Origin: Perkinsus marinus ATCC 50983
Lineage: Eukaryota; Perkinsozoa; Perkinsida; Perkinsidae
Length of the DNA stretch: 64,000 nucleotides
Reading direction: 5' to 3'
Assembly (NCBI RefSeq): GCF_000006405.1
Contig: NW_003211409.1
Location: 132,328 to 196,327, forward strand
The notes under the pieces were generated by a model, which worked only from the letters and a program-made list of their open reading frames with translations, did no database searches and had not been told where the DNA came from. Both the position numbers and the translations under genes were made by a program. This document shows, piece after piece, positions 10,172-23,538 of this stretch; position 1 is the first letter of the stretch; each line of letters starts with the position of its first letter.

Positions 10172-11553
10172 GCTGCAGATTAGACTCGAGCACCAGTAGC
10201 GATGCTAAGTATATCGTTCGAGCTCTTAGAAAGCCAGCTCATCGAGGACTGTGGACCGCGCTGATACGGCTCAGCCGGGGTTCTATTTCCACCGACGAGC
10301 CCGCCACTCGAGTGCAAGCTATGGTAGAAGCCACTTCTCCCGGCTCGTTTTCGATCTGGGAATCCTTGTGCAGACTCTGTCGCTTCGTCTCGGCATTATG
10401 AAAAGGATGGCGTGGGGACTATCGCGCTTACGTATACGTCGGTTTGAGTCCGTTCCCGAGTATCGATGGCGATGCTGGATCGATGATCCTGACAGTTGGT
10501 CCTCTAGGTTTAAAGACAACTCGTTCATCCATAGTGTGTCTTACACGCGATCACATCTAGAAGTTGTGAGTTAACATGCCACGCCCGAAACGCCGAGAGT
10601 TTGTTACTTCACGTTAGGCCCGACAGGCATCGGCGCTCACCGCGGCGATTTTCGCGCTGACCGCGGCGTTGCGAAGGTCGGTGTATGATGGATTCCATGC
10701 TCTCCTGGAGGCCGAGTATATCTTCAGCGAAAGGACGCCCGAACCGGAGAGTTTTATAGAGGAGTTGGTCGAGAGAACAACATGCGTGTGCACTCCAAGC
10801 TTTCGGACTTTCAGGCACGACACACGATATCGAACCTTGGAGCATCTTATTGCGTTACCTCACATGCCATCATTAAACCCTCCTCGTCCGGGTAGCATAT
10901 GTCGCAGCGCTGCATCGACCGCCTCGCGTACTATGCAAGTTTTAGTAGTGGAATTCGGTATTCGACATGGCAGATTCTTCTACACCGAGAACATCGCATT
11001 CCAGACTACATAACAACTCGAGCTCTTCAAGTTACATGTCCTCATGTAACATTCCCACGCAAGTGCCTCCCAACAGAGGACAACAAGGCACCCCTGTTGT
11101 TGAGGGACCCTATGCATCAGCGTGTGCCCGTAGGGAGTGCTGCTCTCTATCGTCTACGTCTATTCTCGTTCTGTAGAAAACTTCGAGCGTATACTGGAAC
11201 CACAGCAACAAACTCCTGTTAAAAAATGGCGGAAAAAGCAACCGAATGCTCTGTACCTATTTGCATGATGTGCAGTTCATAACGATCGGCTTGTGTGGTG
11301 TTCACTAGGAGGCAATTTTTGCAGTCGATGCGCGTCTCGTTGTCCGAGGTGAAATAAAAGACCAGTGAACGGATCGCTAGTTTTAGAATATCTGCGGCAG
11401 ATATGGTCCCTACTTCGTACCAGCATAGCCGGCCGCCCCCACGCGACGCTGGCGCGTAAGGACCTGTGGGGGCGCTTCACTCGACGCTTTGGAATAATTT
11501 ATGCTTGTGTCAGATGTTTGATTTCTGCGCAGAAGATTCGATTGAATAAGCCC

Positions 11554-11780
11554 GCGGATACTTGGAAGTAAGCTATCGGATATTTGAGCGACAGTCGGAG
11601 ATTTGAGATGCACGAATTGGGCGGATATGAGAATGACCCTAGTCGGAAATTTTCATGCGGTGTGCCGGATATTGCACGTGACCGGATCGGATGATTGCGT
11701 GCGTATCGGAAATAACCCTGACGCGTCGGATATTCGCATGCGGTTGGCCTGAAATAACAGTGCGTAAGTCGGAAACATGA
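11554..11780. repeat. Dispersed CGGAwATT motif cluster
   Basis: The motif cggatatt, cggaaatt or a close variant occurs about nine times in some 230 bp (near 11554, 11577, 11594, 11620, 11643, 11668, 11708, 11727 and 11772). Two copies are followed by a gcatgcgg-like string. The spacing is irregular, about 17-45 bp, so this looks like a worn minisatellite or a cluster of binding sites rather than a fresh tandem array. Confidence 0.4.
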
Positions 11781-13402
11781 GCGGGAAACGTTGTAGTTAG
11801 TTGGCATGTTCCCACGCATGAAGAATGTTTCTATCCAAGTCAGATCGTGCTTGGTTGCTCAACAGTTGTGGGTGTTGGGAATTCGAGTTGGACGAGCTCA
11901 GCGGAGATCGTGGTCCATCCCGTAACACGCATGTGTGTATGTTGAACAACAAGTCTGGCTGGGGAGGGTCGATGAAACACTAAGGTTGGAGGTGACGTCT
12001 AGACAACCAACACTACTAATTTTGCTTTAGAGTCGCACGCATGTTCTTCTTATGAAGGCGCGCGCAATCCTGTGGTTCTTCTTTCGACCGTGTCCAATGA
12101 ATTATCAAGACCCGCTCAGGACGCCTGAGCGTGTTCGTTCTGTAAGGCCGCACCTCCATATAATAATCGATGTTCAACAGGCCCAGGACTGTCCTATCAA
12201 CATCCTTGTATGAGAATCCTGCTGCACATCCTACTGCCCATTCGATTGAACGATTGAGCTTGAATGTCGACTTACCATATTGGTGTCCTACTAATCGGCT
12301 TAGTTTTCATGAGGTCAGTGAAGCGGCCAATGGAGGTGTCGCTTTCCCATTGTGTAAAGGGCGCGTTAGCGAGATCGTAGTCAGAGTTTCATGCTTTTCT
12401 CGCATCTCTAATCGTGGGCCCCTCAAACAGTGCGTAAAGTTGACGGTCTTAAAGGTACGATGGGTCCTCCTCTAGCACGACTCTCGAGCTCCGGTAGCGG
12501 ATTCAGGACGTGCAGCCTTCTGTAAGCGTGTGTCAACTTTAACCTCTCTTTCACCATGCTTCCTCCCCGTAATGGCATGTAGTTTGTTATGGGCGCTATA
12601 GATGATTTGAATCAACATCGTACATTAGGTTAGAATTCTGTGGGCCCGAAGGTGGTATTGGATATTATATTTCCAGTTTGGAACAACTCGCTTTACAGTC
12701 TTTGTGACGGCTACTGCGGACTACGCTCGCTTCCCTTTCTACACTACATAGAAATTCATTTGGAGGATACAGCCGCTATGACCGCGGGGGATAAGAGCTC
12801 ACATACACGAGTAAGCACCCTGATTTGACGCTTAGATGTGATGGGTGCATCATATTAGCAGTGATTAGGGAAGTCAGTTTAGCGACGCGGTTCGAATTCG
12901 GGCCACAATATGATGGTTACACGATCAATTTCGCCGATAGGGACATCGAGTTCGAGGGCCACCTTGCCTTGCCATTTTTTGGTGAGTCAAGGCTGACACG
13001 AGATCTTCTATTGATATTTCTAATAATATCCGATACTACTTACCTTCGCTCCGCCATGGTAATTGTCATTGGCCGAGGTTGTTTGGGCAGTTAGCTTATA
13101 CGGTCCTTGCCGACCAAAGTGAACGATTGGAGGTGAACCAAGGGCTCAAACGAACATGAGCGAATCCCAAAGTGCCTGTGGAGACCCTTCAACTTGAGGT
13201 TACCCTCGACTTGGAATAGAATCGACATGCCTGTCTAAGTGACCGGTTCCGGCACCAGATGCGTGTCTTCTACTTCACCAGGGCTACTTTCTGTGCCAAG
13301 GATGGAGAGTGGTTCCTCAGCATGTTGTCAGTTTCTTTACGTGTGTAAGCCTTGAGCTCAGAGTCTTTTCCGGCCCCCTAGCTTCCCTAGTGGTTTTTGG
13401 AC

Positions 13403-15396
13403 ATGCTGAATTCAGAAGATGCTTCTTCACCTAAGCAGGACGTGACATTGCCCGAGATGCCCGATCGTCTGAGCCCTCGGGCTGGTGCCGATTCTGCACA
13501 CAACAGCGAATCTACTGATTGGCAGAGCCATGCGTCAGAATGGGAGTCTGCCAGTTTATCTGATGACGAGGTCGATCATACTACAAAGTGCGACGAATGC
13601 AACTCCCCCATGGACGGCAACGCTAGTGCCCACGGCACCGCTAATCTCGACGGTACGCGACTTGCTGCACATTTTATTCCAATCGATGCCCCCCCTCCTC
13701 CTCGCAGTTACTGTGACCACTCAAGAATACAAGAAGCTTTTCCGATCAGCATCTATCGATTAGTAATACCTCCTCCAGCGCCCCTCTTACCCTTCCACAG
13801 TTGTTGCCTGCCTCAGTAGAGGCGTCAATTGGTATGCAGCAGTAGGCGATCCGGACACCCGAAGGCCTGGTATGCGCAAGTACACCACATTTTCAGTTCG
13901 GGTAGGAGAAGCTGTTCGCTGCCAGCTCTCCCATGCTGTCTACAGATAACCGATTCTTCTGGCCGAGTCACCTCTGCTACCCGTAAGAGATTCACCGACT
14001 TCACTGTGTTGAGGCGTGAGCTCGTACGTAATGGGATCAGCCGTGCTTTGTTGGATGAAGGAATCTCCTTCTCAGGTTAAAGCATATCCTGGAGCGTTCG
14101 TGCCTCCTCTGACCTGTGAAAGTCAGATCAAGGTGATGATGAAGACAGCCCCCACAGCGATGATGCAGCACATGAAACCAGTCGACAATGTCACCGAGAT
14201 CAGACGTCAAGCACTAGATGAATTCCTCAGCAGGTTCGAAGAAACTCTGACAAGGCTTCATCTCATCGTTGTGGTGTAGGTGTTGTTCGCGCCCCTTTAT
14301 AATGTACTCGCCCGTAATGGCCGCATTCCTGGCCACTCCTGAGAGCACCTATGACGCATTGAGAAGAGTATAATGAACTTTATTACGTGATGCAGTAATT
14401 CCATCGGTCTCAGGATTTCTCTAACCGGGCTCCTGAGGAAGTTCTGGACGAGTACAAGGTAGCGTTCGCAGTGAGGTCCATCCCATCGTAAGATCTCTTT
14501 GATGCGCTAGCTCTTCCCTAGGATATAACCTTTAGGTTCAACAGACGTCTGGTCGGGTCCAATGGTGAGGTTGAGGGGCTCACGAAAGACGGTTCTTCCG
14601 ACGACGCTTCTCATCAGAACTCAACTGATGGCGTTAACGAGTAGGTTCTTTAACTGAGATTCTCTACTGGATTGGTTTTTGTTTTAGTGCCGCTGTTGAC
14701 AGCTCTATCAACGTGTCGGAGATGATAGCGACTTCGGAATCATACCTCGCCGACCATTGTAAAGTTCTTAATCAGCTCCGCACAATGCTGCGAACGGCGG
14801 CCTCTAACTTCAAGTGTGCTAACGCAGCCTTGAGTACAATTCATTACAAGTTTTCCGATTGCGAGACCATCGATGAGCAGGGTTCCGGCCATGTTCTGGC
14901 TCTTGCACAGGGTCTATCTGGTACCCCCCAGAGACTCAATTTGTCTGACGCTTTCTTCGAAGTCAAGAATATCATCAGCGCCCCAGCAGATGCGGCACAC
15001 TTCGATCTGCTGGCCTCTGCCCTGAGTCGCGAACTCACAGACTGTTCGGCTATGAAGGCCTCCCTTGAAAAGGTGCTCGAACTTGGGAAGCACCGAGATA
15101 AAGCTATTGCAAAGCTTCGCTCCGCTAGGAAACATGGAGGGCCCGGTGGTGTTGGCGGGATCATTCGTGGCACCACCAGAGATCAGGTGAAGCATGCGGA
15201 GATCAACCGAGTTTTGTACGCTGATTTCTACTGGACTGCCGGTTACAACGCTGTCATGAACGAGGTGCCAGCTTTCATGGAAGGTCGAGCCCAAGTTTTC
15301 AACGAGGTTGCTCGAGAATTCGTCTCGCGATCTGAAGCGACTAGCAGAAGCTCGGCCGTGACCTGGGCTGGGAAGATGAAGGAGGCCATTCTGTAG
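13403..15396 (+). CDS. PX-domain sorting nexin (probable PX-BAR type)
   Basis: An endosomal coat protein of the sorting nexin family: the PX domain binds phosphoinositides and the C-terminal helices curve membranes. Nine exons join in frame: 13403-13652, 13708-13762, 13817-13901, 13946-14023, 14076-14233, 14280-14367, 14414-14458, 14522-14640 and 14688-15396. Introns are 44-63 nt, GT-AG. An acidic N-terminal tail of about 85 aa precedes the PX domain. The domain shows VGDPDTRRPG, RFTDFTVLRREL (the R-x-x-D-F phosphoinositide motif), the YPGAFVPPL loop and FLSRCCSRP. The last exon gives about 235 aa of helix-rich sequence (SYLADHCKVLNQL, SAMKASLEKVLELGKHRDKAI) with the spacing of a Vps5-like BAR region. 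The exact SNX subfamily is not clear. A splice-acceptor-like AG lies 13 nt before the ATG. Confidence 0.88.
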
Positions 15397-16418
15397 ATAT
15401 TATCATTCTAAAGATCCGTGTTCCTGAATATTCATTTCTCTTAGGGGTCCCTATGGGTTTCCGTCTCATGCTGTCAATTATTAACTGGGAGTCCCGAATC
15501 TCTCTCGATCGGCCATGGTTATTCACGAGTCTCGAACACCTCTACTGGCTGATGATGACGGAATTCAAAGGCACTACAATTTCCCCAGGCCGGCAATGTT
15601 TGCCCTTGTGTGTGAGGTTCTCTCTAGTTGAACGGCCCACCACTATGTCCAACATTGCTAGAAACGGATGCTGTCACGATGTGCATCATATGAGTCGGTG
15701 TCATCCCGTGGACGCTCAGGTGCCGAAGGTACATGTCGAACTCCCCAATTATTCTCACACAAAAGCTGTACAATCAGAACACATGGAGTTAGAAAGTAGC
15801 CGCACGCCGGAGTGCAAGCGTTCCTGCTTGGCGTTGTCCAAGCATAACTTTATGTGATTAACTACATTTGTATTCACAATGCAGACGGTCCCAACAGTAT
15901 TGCGTTAAAACAGTTTCAACGTGGCTGGAAAACGTATGCCGCAGGACTCTTTGAATCGCGGAGAAAAACCTTCTCACCACCTCGAGCTAAGGAGCTCATC
16001 ATAACGCTTGCGTCCGTATTGACAGAAAGGATGACTGACAAATAACAAACTAATAGCCCTGACTGAGGATGTTCCCGAGAGGGAACGGACAGGTCTATCA
16101 TTGGTTTACCGTCATAGACAAGATGATCTTCGGGGACTTCATCGTCAGGCGAGATGAAACTCAGCAGACATTCAGGCTGAATGTCTGTGCTGAATGACTC
16201 AGCAGAAGTCCGGCAATCTCTGATGACGATCGCTCGTAAACTACCATCCTCCTTCCTATACAGTACTTAATGCCTATGAGTTTTATTATACCCAGTACTA
16301 TCACTGCTGCCAACACAAGTACTCGAGCAAGGGCGAGTGGAAACGTCGTCATCCGCATGTGGCGGAAGAGTATGTGCTAATTCTATTATGGGCATCAATC
16401 GTATAGAAGAGAAAATAT
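15397..16418. other. Spacer, nothing recognised
   Basis: About 1 kb between the 3' ends of two converging genes. Short reading frames exist on both strands, up to 134 codons, but none has a family signature or neighbouring exons that extend it. Confidence 0.5.
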
Positions 16419-19400
16419 TCAACCTCCGTAGCTGCCGGGCATGGGCATGGATCGGGGAGGACCACCACCGCGCCAAACCGCAAGGTCCGCAGGGTAGGGA
16501 CCAGCCCAGCTGTACCTGCAGGTTGGTCCTTGTCTTGCTAACCGGAAGCAGCTACTTACATCCGAGTGGTCCCAGGTTGAGGCTCGACAGTTGGATAGTA
16601 ATAACAAGGATATGCTTGGTACTGCTGCTGATGATGAGGCGGTGGTGGGTACAGCATAGGAGGCAGGGCAGGGACTGGACCCGCATCCATGTACAGTCGC
16701 TGAGGTAAGGGAGGATGGTAATACGGCTGGGACCAGGGGTATCTGGGAGGAGCCAGATTCTGACAGAGAACCACGAGCCCTGGCCACTACCCTTCCGGGG
16801 CGCTAAAGCCTGTCGTGCGAGTGTCGTCATCACTGTTGTCACCATAGTACTTGCTAGGGTCGTAGAGGGGCCTGTCTGAGCTGCCCGAACTGTGCTCCTC
16901 TGGCACATCAGGACCAGCATTTGGTGTCGTTGGCTTGTCCCCACTCGGCCGACGAACCACACGATGATCTCGACTATGACGGGGAGACTCAACGATCTCC
17001 ACCTTACTCATACTGCTGTACCTATAACGAGGCCCAAAGGGACCAACAGGAGCCGAGAGGAGCACTTCCTGATGATGTCCTCTATCGACATGCTTCCTCT
17101 CGAGGACATGCTGTTCGACACGACCGGAGGAGGGGGTGGGGCCTCCGCTGCCTGATTGGTGTTTTGCATGAACAGTCTGGAGGACGGCAGAGAGTCCTCA
17201 TGGGGCTCGGGCTGATGGTTTTGGCTGCTCGCCAGCTGGGACTTCTTGTCAACTGCTGAGTCATAGGCCAGGGAGAGTCTTGACTCGCTCGGTTGGGGCC
17301 GCTCCTTTGGGGGTATATTGGCAGGCTCATTGACACCAGCGAAGCTCACCGCCCGACGCGAGATCCTGCTTTGCTCCGAATGGACCCCCGAGGGTTCCGT
17401 CGGAACGCCTGAGAACGGACAAACCACGCGTGAAATAACCCCGCTGGACCACAGTACCTTTAGGGGCCCGCGATGAGTCCCATGGGTTGATGAGGTCCGC
17501 AGCAGCAAGAGAAGCCTCCTCGGTGGCCCCAACTGTGGCAGTAGGCTCAGCAGCCTTATTGGCAGCCTCGAGACTACTGCGCAGAATACTCTGGCTCCAG
17601 TTGGTATACCTACGAATACACTTCCGAGCCCCGGACAATGAGGCGACTCACTTCCGTGCAAGCTCGGCGCTTCGTCGTTGCCAGCCTTCGTCCTTGTCAA
17701 CTGATGCCCGGCCCCCGACCAAGCACGCCGACGAGTCGTCCCGAGCCAGAGCAGCCAGTAGTGACCCACGCGACTTCCTAGCGGTACTCAATAGGCTGGA
17801 ACGCTGCAATACCAGGGTGGGTACAACAGCTGGACTACAACAACAAGGCGGCGGCGGCCTACCAGCTCAGCCTCTCTGCTGGTCATCATGCTGGACCTCT
17901 GCTCCGTATTCCTGAGCTCTGGTGAGTCAGACTGCTGTTGCCTCTTTCCAGGCTCCGTCCGCCGCGTTGGCCCCTTCCTAGCACCACCTCGAGAGCGGTC
18001 CCTCGACACAGGTTTGGCTAAGCGAGAGGTGACACGAGGAGACCATTGGTAGTAGCTACCCGACGGGGGTGGCTCGCGGGACTTGGATCGGGCCGGCTCA
18101 GCGTCTTTGATTGCCCCCTGCTGCCTCCGCGTCTGTGGCACCGACCGGCTCCTCTTACGAGAGCCGCCGCCTCCTCCTCCTCCGGTCCGCTTCGGCTGAG
18201 GCTTCACCACAGTGGTCCGAGTTGTGCTAAGGTCTCGGACCGCGGTGTCGTCCTCCGCAAAGGTGGACCGTACAAAGGCCTCAAGAGCAGTGTTCTTGGC
18301 CCTATGTCGGCGAAAGTCAACAGGTTGGCGCCTGGGGAAGCGACCAATCAGCAGGTCCATGCGGGAGACTCACGATGCATTACTTGGTCATGAACACTTT
18401 CTGACACACTCTTTCATGAACAGCAAGCTTCTCGCGAGACGCGAAGGTTCGACCGCAATGGGAGCATCTGTGGCTCGTCGATACCTCCCCGGCCGAACCC
18501 GCATTGTTGCTCGGACTAGGCATAAGGGATAGGACTGGTCGATGAGAGGTCTTAGGGGAGCGTCCTAAGAGGGTAAGAGTCTGACGATGAATACCTGCCA
18601 CCCAGAGGGGACCGACTTGGTATTCTGCTGGGGCCCGTCCCCGCTACTGTATCGCTATCGGAGCCTCGGCCGGACCCAGTCAGAAGGTCTGGGCATGCAC
18701 TAACCTGGTCGAGGCTATGGGGATAGATACCCCCCGCAGGGGATGTAGTAGTGGTATAAGGCTCCTCGGGTAAAGGGTCTAGCACGCTGAGGTCCTTGAG
18801 GTGTGACACGTGGTCAATGCGGCTGATAAGGTTGGAGTCTGGGTCTCGGACAGAGAGCATCATCGATGTGCAATTCATCATCTCCACTGTACAACTGGTC
18901 GTAGAATCTCGTGCGGGGAGTCGGCCGTGACGAGCTGAGAAAGCCCGTCGACTGGCCCATGTGACTTGCCAGTCCGGGGGCGTTGGTCCTGTGGGCCCTG
19001 CAGGGACGACAAGCCCTGGGTCCTCAGTGTCTGAAAAGGGACGGAGCTGAGCACGTGTACGCCGTTGACCCATACTGCTTGATCGAGAGGACCCAACGCT
19101 GGCCAGGAAGGTCTCTATCTCAGCGTCCCAGTCGACGACCTCTGCCTCAGGTATGGCCGTCATGGAAGGTGGCGAAGCTAGGGCGGTCCGCTGTGGGCTG
19201 CTACTGGCCTTCTTGCCCAAGCTAGACACTCGTTTGCCGAAGAAGGCCTCCAAGTTATCCCCAGAGGAGGTGGACGGTGATAGCGACGTGGATGGGTCTC
19301 GGACCACCTGACTAGTCCATGCGGCCGGGTCAATGGGCGAGGGGCTTACCATCCCTGAGGAGGAGTCGAGGGAACGGTTGGACTTGCCAAAGTCCGGTAA

Positions 19401-21542
19401 CTTCATCGGGGAGCCGCCAGGTGGGACCTAAGGGCCATGGCCATCTCTGGGTATGCCTAGTAAGGGGCACTTTCTCGGCTGCTGCCGTGACCCGCTCGAA
19501 CGCTTCCATTAAAGGGTTGCTGCTGGCCCCTCCATGTAGGGCCGTGGGAATAGCGGGGGTGACGAGCAACGGTACTTGTGGGGTCTCATGCAGGAAAAGG
19601 GTCTGCCCACCGGTGCCAGGCGTTGCCTTGGTGCCCGACTGTTGAGGCCCTTGTTGCTGCTGTGGTAGGGGTAGGGCAGGCCCTGGTACTGACTACAAGC
19701 CAAAGGGGTCCACACCACGATGGCTCACTATACGGCATTACATGTAGAGACATTGGAGTTCGCATGAGGTCCTCCTCTGTCGCAGCATCGCCCAGTGCGG
19801 GACCATCGAGGGCCGACAATGAGTCCAGAGAACCGTCATGGGTCCGCGCGGTCAGCAAGGACCCAGATCGAACCCTATGTGTACCTAGGGGAATTTGGAA
19901 GGGTTCTACTATGGTCAGGATACTACAAGTGAGCATATGGTTCTTGACATCGGCTTTGGTACGGAAAGCCTTACCACACCGGGGGCACTCTGTCATAGTA
20001 AGGCAGTCGAACCTACAGGGGCAGGAGGCGAGGAGCCATGGGCCGACCCTACGCTAGTACTGAGTGAGGTCATCCTCTTTGTGAGGGGTGGGCTTGGGGA
20101 CTTGAGGGGACGCGTCGCCCAGGTCCTCCTCATCTACGGCGAACACTCGATAGTACTGAGTCCACCCTGTTGCCTTACCAGAGTTGGGGTCGTTGAGACC
20201 AGTTGCTTGACGATTGGTCGGGGTACCCTCAACCGCAGTGTCCTCTACAACAAGTCATATTCAGTGAGGTCCAAAAGGGCTTACGGTCATCGGCATCCTC
20301 CTCACAGGCTAGCTCGACAGGTTGGTCCTCTCTAGACGACAGTAGGCCCTCCTGGCTACCCTCCAACCCAGCTGCGAACTCAGCAGTGGAGGAACCCGGT
20401 GAGATGGTCATGAGGGTGTGGTTGCCTTCACGGAGGATCTTCCTAAGGCTCCCCGATCGGCCGCTCGACTTGCCAAGTACTCGGCTCGGTGTAACTAGGT
20501 CACTGCAGGACAGCTGACTGCCATCCAGGGAGCCGGGGGCAGGGCTCTGATCGTTGCTAGGCTGAAGGACCAGAAGGGCACTGATGGTAACAGCCGATGA
20601 GGAAGGGCTCACTGGTGTCCGCAAGCTAGGGAAAGCCTCCCCCACAGGGTTGGCACCAGTAGTAGAGGGAGGAGTGTTGTCCGCATCAAAGCCCAGCTTA
20701 CGAACTACAGAGTCCGGTGAATCTGCAGGGTAGCTTGGCAAGACCATCTACTGACCCACTGTACCATCATTGCCACCGCCGGTAGCACCCCCATTGACCT
20801 TCCGCTGGCCCGTGACTGCCGCTACAGCCCTCGTGGTCCTCTGGTTATTCACCTCAGCCCTAGCTGGACCTGGGACCGACACAGAGCATCATCCAATTCC
20901 AGAGCAAGCGGCGAGCCCCAGCTTGTTATGGTTTCCCATACCCCATGTATCACCTGGAGACGTCCCTACCGCTGTAAAGGGAGATGCCATAAGAACACTA
21001 TCATCATCGAACCTGTGGCTCGGACGCCCTGGCGGACTGGTCGTGTTGGCCAGACTGGACCGAGCTGGAGGGGCCTGGCGGGGCTGTGTTGCCAGGTTAG
21101 GCGCCGTCCACGGCGTTGTATTGTGTAGACCAGCAGTAGTGCCTAATGGCCCCCCATGATGAACAGGAGTAAAGGAGGGCAGAACCCCTTGGGGTGTATG
21201 CTGCAGCGGGTGCTCTGTCATTGGACAACAACTACATGCGGTACGGCGGGCGAACTCGTGATTAACCACTACATAACACAACGCAAGTGGGTACACCTGG
21301 TGAGACCCCACATGCCAATCAATTGCAACCCTCAAGGAACCCCCTGCTTCGCTCCGTCGAGAACTCTCCGCTGTCTTAAACGACGATGTCTGAGCTAGTG
21401 GCCTCCAAAAACCTCTCCTCACCCTCACCGAGACCAGTCGTCCCGCGAAACAGCCGACCAACAATGAGGGAATCTTGAAGGAGCGCAGCGCTGTCGCCAG
21501 CATGTCGAGTGCTAGCCCGACTTGCCAGTCCAAGCTTGTCAA
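16419..21542 (-). CDS. C2HC zinc-finger protein, multi-exon (ZC2HC1-like)
   Basis: Several minus-strand segments read as one large, mostly disordered protein with two C2HC fingers. Finger 1 is CPRCGKAFRTKADVKNHMLTC (C-x2-C-x12-H-x3-C, near 19930-19990). Finger 2 has the same spacing, CSHCGRTF...HERVC, near 18415-18480. Finger 2 runs on as CQKVFMTK and, across an intron, RQPVDFRRHRAKNT. The tail recalls the basic stretch after fingers of the ZC2HC1 family. Between and around the fingers lie Ser/Pro-rich stretches, a WTQYYRVFAVDEEDLG segment (near 20130), a Gly run with RKRSRS (near 18170) and a Gly/Pro/Tyr-rich C-terminus ending PMPGSYGG. The exon borders and the 5' end (taken as 21542) are uncertain, and two genes cannot be excluded. 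The function is unknown; fingers of this kind bind zinc in ciliary and RNA-linked proteins. Confidence 0.55.
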
Positions 21543-23312
21543 TATAGCTGTGCTGGTTCCCTAGTACAGTGATCACCCTCAGAGTCGTGACCGAGTACGG
21601 TCGATCCACCGAGTTGGAGAACCCATAATAGTGCCTATACTACCGTGGCATTCGCTAACACCAAGCGAGCACTGAGAAAAGAATCAGTCCCGAGCACACA
21701 GCGGACTCTGCCAATGTTGCTCAAGGTCCTTGAGTCAAGTAGCCAGCTTAGGTAGACTTTGCAGGGCAGAGGGGTCCTCCCATCCAACACCTTGGGCCCA
21801 GACAAGAACAAGTACTTCGGCATCAGCGCTAGAGCAGACGTACAGTGGGATGCCATGAGCAGGGCGGTAACAGTGGCAAGATCCCTGGTATCGGCTCCTG
21901 TGGCACTCGACCAATAGGAAGGCTGATAGTAGGGCATCCGAGGACATTAAGTCCAGTTCACTGACGGCCTAAGGTATGATATACACAGCACAGTAGCAGA
22001 TCCCAGGTACAGCATAAAGAGCTGCATCGTTAACCTATAGGGCAACACCTCCTACAGAGCAGTGGACCACAAGTTGGTCATCTTGCGCCTGCCAGGATGC
22101 TCCAATGTGACTCGTTCGAATGAACGAAACATACCCTTTGGACCTGCCTGACTACATTGTAGACGCCTGTCGCATTGATAAGTGCTGACACTAGCTGACG
22201 AGCTGAGCCCAGTGGTCCAAGAGGCACGACCACCACCACTCCAGTCTGCTACTATATATGGGTTATAGACTACCTCGAGGCGCGCCACAAACTCCAGTTA
22301 CGTGTAGGGGTGGGCATTGGACCAGAAGGGACACATGGTCATGGCCACACCTACCTTCGCGACCATAACGAGATTCGTTACCTTAGTTGATCATGGCCGC
22401 AGGTGTTGCCATCGAGACCTGACCATGTAGTGCATCTATAAGAGCCTCCTGAGCCTCTCCGTGAGAGCATTGTCAGTGATCTCAAGGCTCGGGGGATCAA
22501 AGCGGCCAGCGTATCGAACAGCGAACAGGACTGGAATGGTGAGAGAGAATGCTTGCTTTACAGAAATCGGGGTGACGTTCGAATTCTGAACGAATTCAAC
22601 TTTTGAACTTCCGAAGTTGCGCAATTTCATGCCAGCAGAAGGCTACGTAGAAACTACTGTGACGCGGAGGGGAAGGTTGGGAACAGTCCCTATCGGAAAA
22701 CACCAGTCCCCTCCATGTCTGCTGGGGCGCACTATCGTGCCAAGCGTGTGCCCAAGTTGTGGAAGTACCATGGAGACTGCCTAGTAGTCTGATCAAGACG
22801 TTGAGCTTGATGAGTATTCGGTAGTAGACCCTATAGACTTTTGCTGAGAACACTCTCAGGATTGGAAATTCCAATTTGGAATCAACGGGTCAACTCGATC
22901 CTGGGAGGGGCGCTCTTGAGACTCAGAGGGGATCTATGGAGCTCGTGCCTATGCTGTAGGCATATGAGACTGACCAATAATCGTTTTATCAGAAATGCGC
23001 AGAATAGGGACAGGATATTTCGTGCAGAGTGCAGGAATAGTGACGGGCCTCGAAAAAAAGTGATGGAATCTGTTTGGCCTCCCGCAGTGCTATCACGTGT
23101 CCAGTTCGCGCACGCATACATATTCCCAAATTAGAAATCCGAAATTTGCTTTCCAAATTAGTGGCGCTATTGGACGGGAATTTTTTGAGGTCATGTGTGC
23201 CCAAGACGATCTAGGACGCACTAAGATTGATCCACATACTAAACGCATGTTGTAGCACCGAATAGCACGTACAGTAGCACACGCCTACAACAGTAGGGTC
23301 ATACGGCGAGAG

Positions 23313-23365
23313 CAGTCTGTGACGTAGATCACTAAGAGCCAGCCAGTGATCTACGTCACAGACTG
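23313..23365. repeat. Perfect 21-bp inverted repeat with 11-nt loop
   Basis: cagtctgtgacgtagatcact at 23313-23333 is followed, after 11 nt (aagagccagcc), by its exact reverse complement at 23345-23365. Each arm contains TGACGT-like half sites. Such a long perfect stem is very unlikely by chance. It could be a cruciform, a recent foldback insertion, a hairpin RNA precursor or a paired binding site upstream of citrate synthase. Confidence 0.9.
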
Positions 23366-23538
23366 TACGTCTCGTGGAGCAATCAATACTACCACTTTTC
23401 TCTAACACCAACTTCCTCACACGTCGTGATTGCCCATACATACTGTGTATAACATCGCGATATGCATCCCTAGTATAACAACAGTCGCCGTTGGTGGTTC
23501 TGTTACTCTTGAACCTACTACGACGAAATCATACGTGG

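Larger units (their letters stand above)
8648..13402. other. Long stretch without an assignable gene
   Basis: About 4.7 kb where I found no convincing domain on either strand. It holds many short reading frames, a G9 run near 8840 and a dispersed CGGATATT-type motif between 11554 and 11780. One reading frame at 9737-10171 has an EF-hand-like stretch. The region may contain lineage-specific exons that I cannot recognise, or decayed sequence. At its right end, gcttccctag (to 13390) looks like a splice acceptor before the sorting nexin start. Confidence 0.4.

Noticed and set aside
17008-17769. A 253-codon minus-strand frame read as one protein
   Set aside because: Its first part is a shadow; the frame only becomes exon-like in its second half, so the zinc-finger gene model uses parts of several frames instead.
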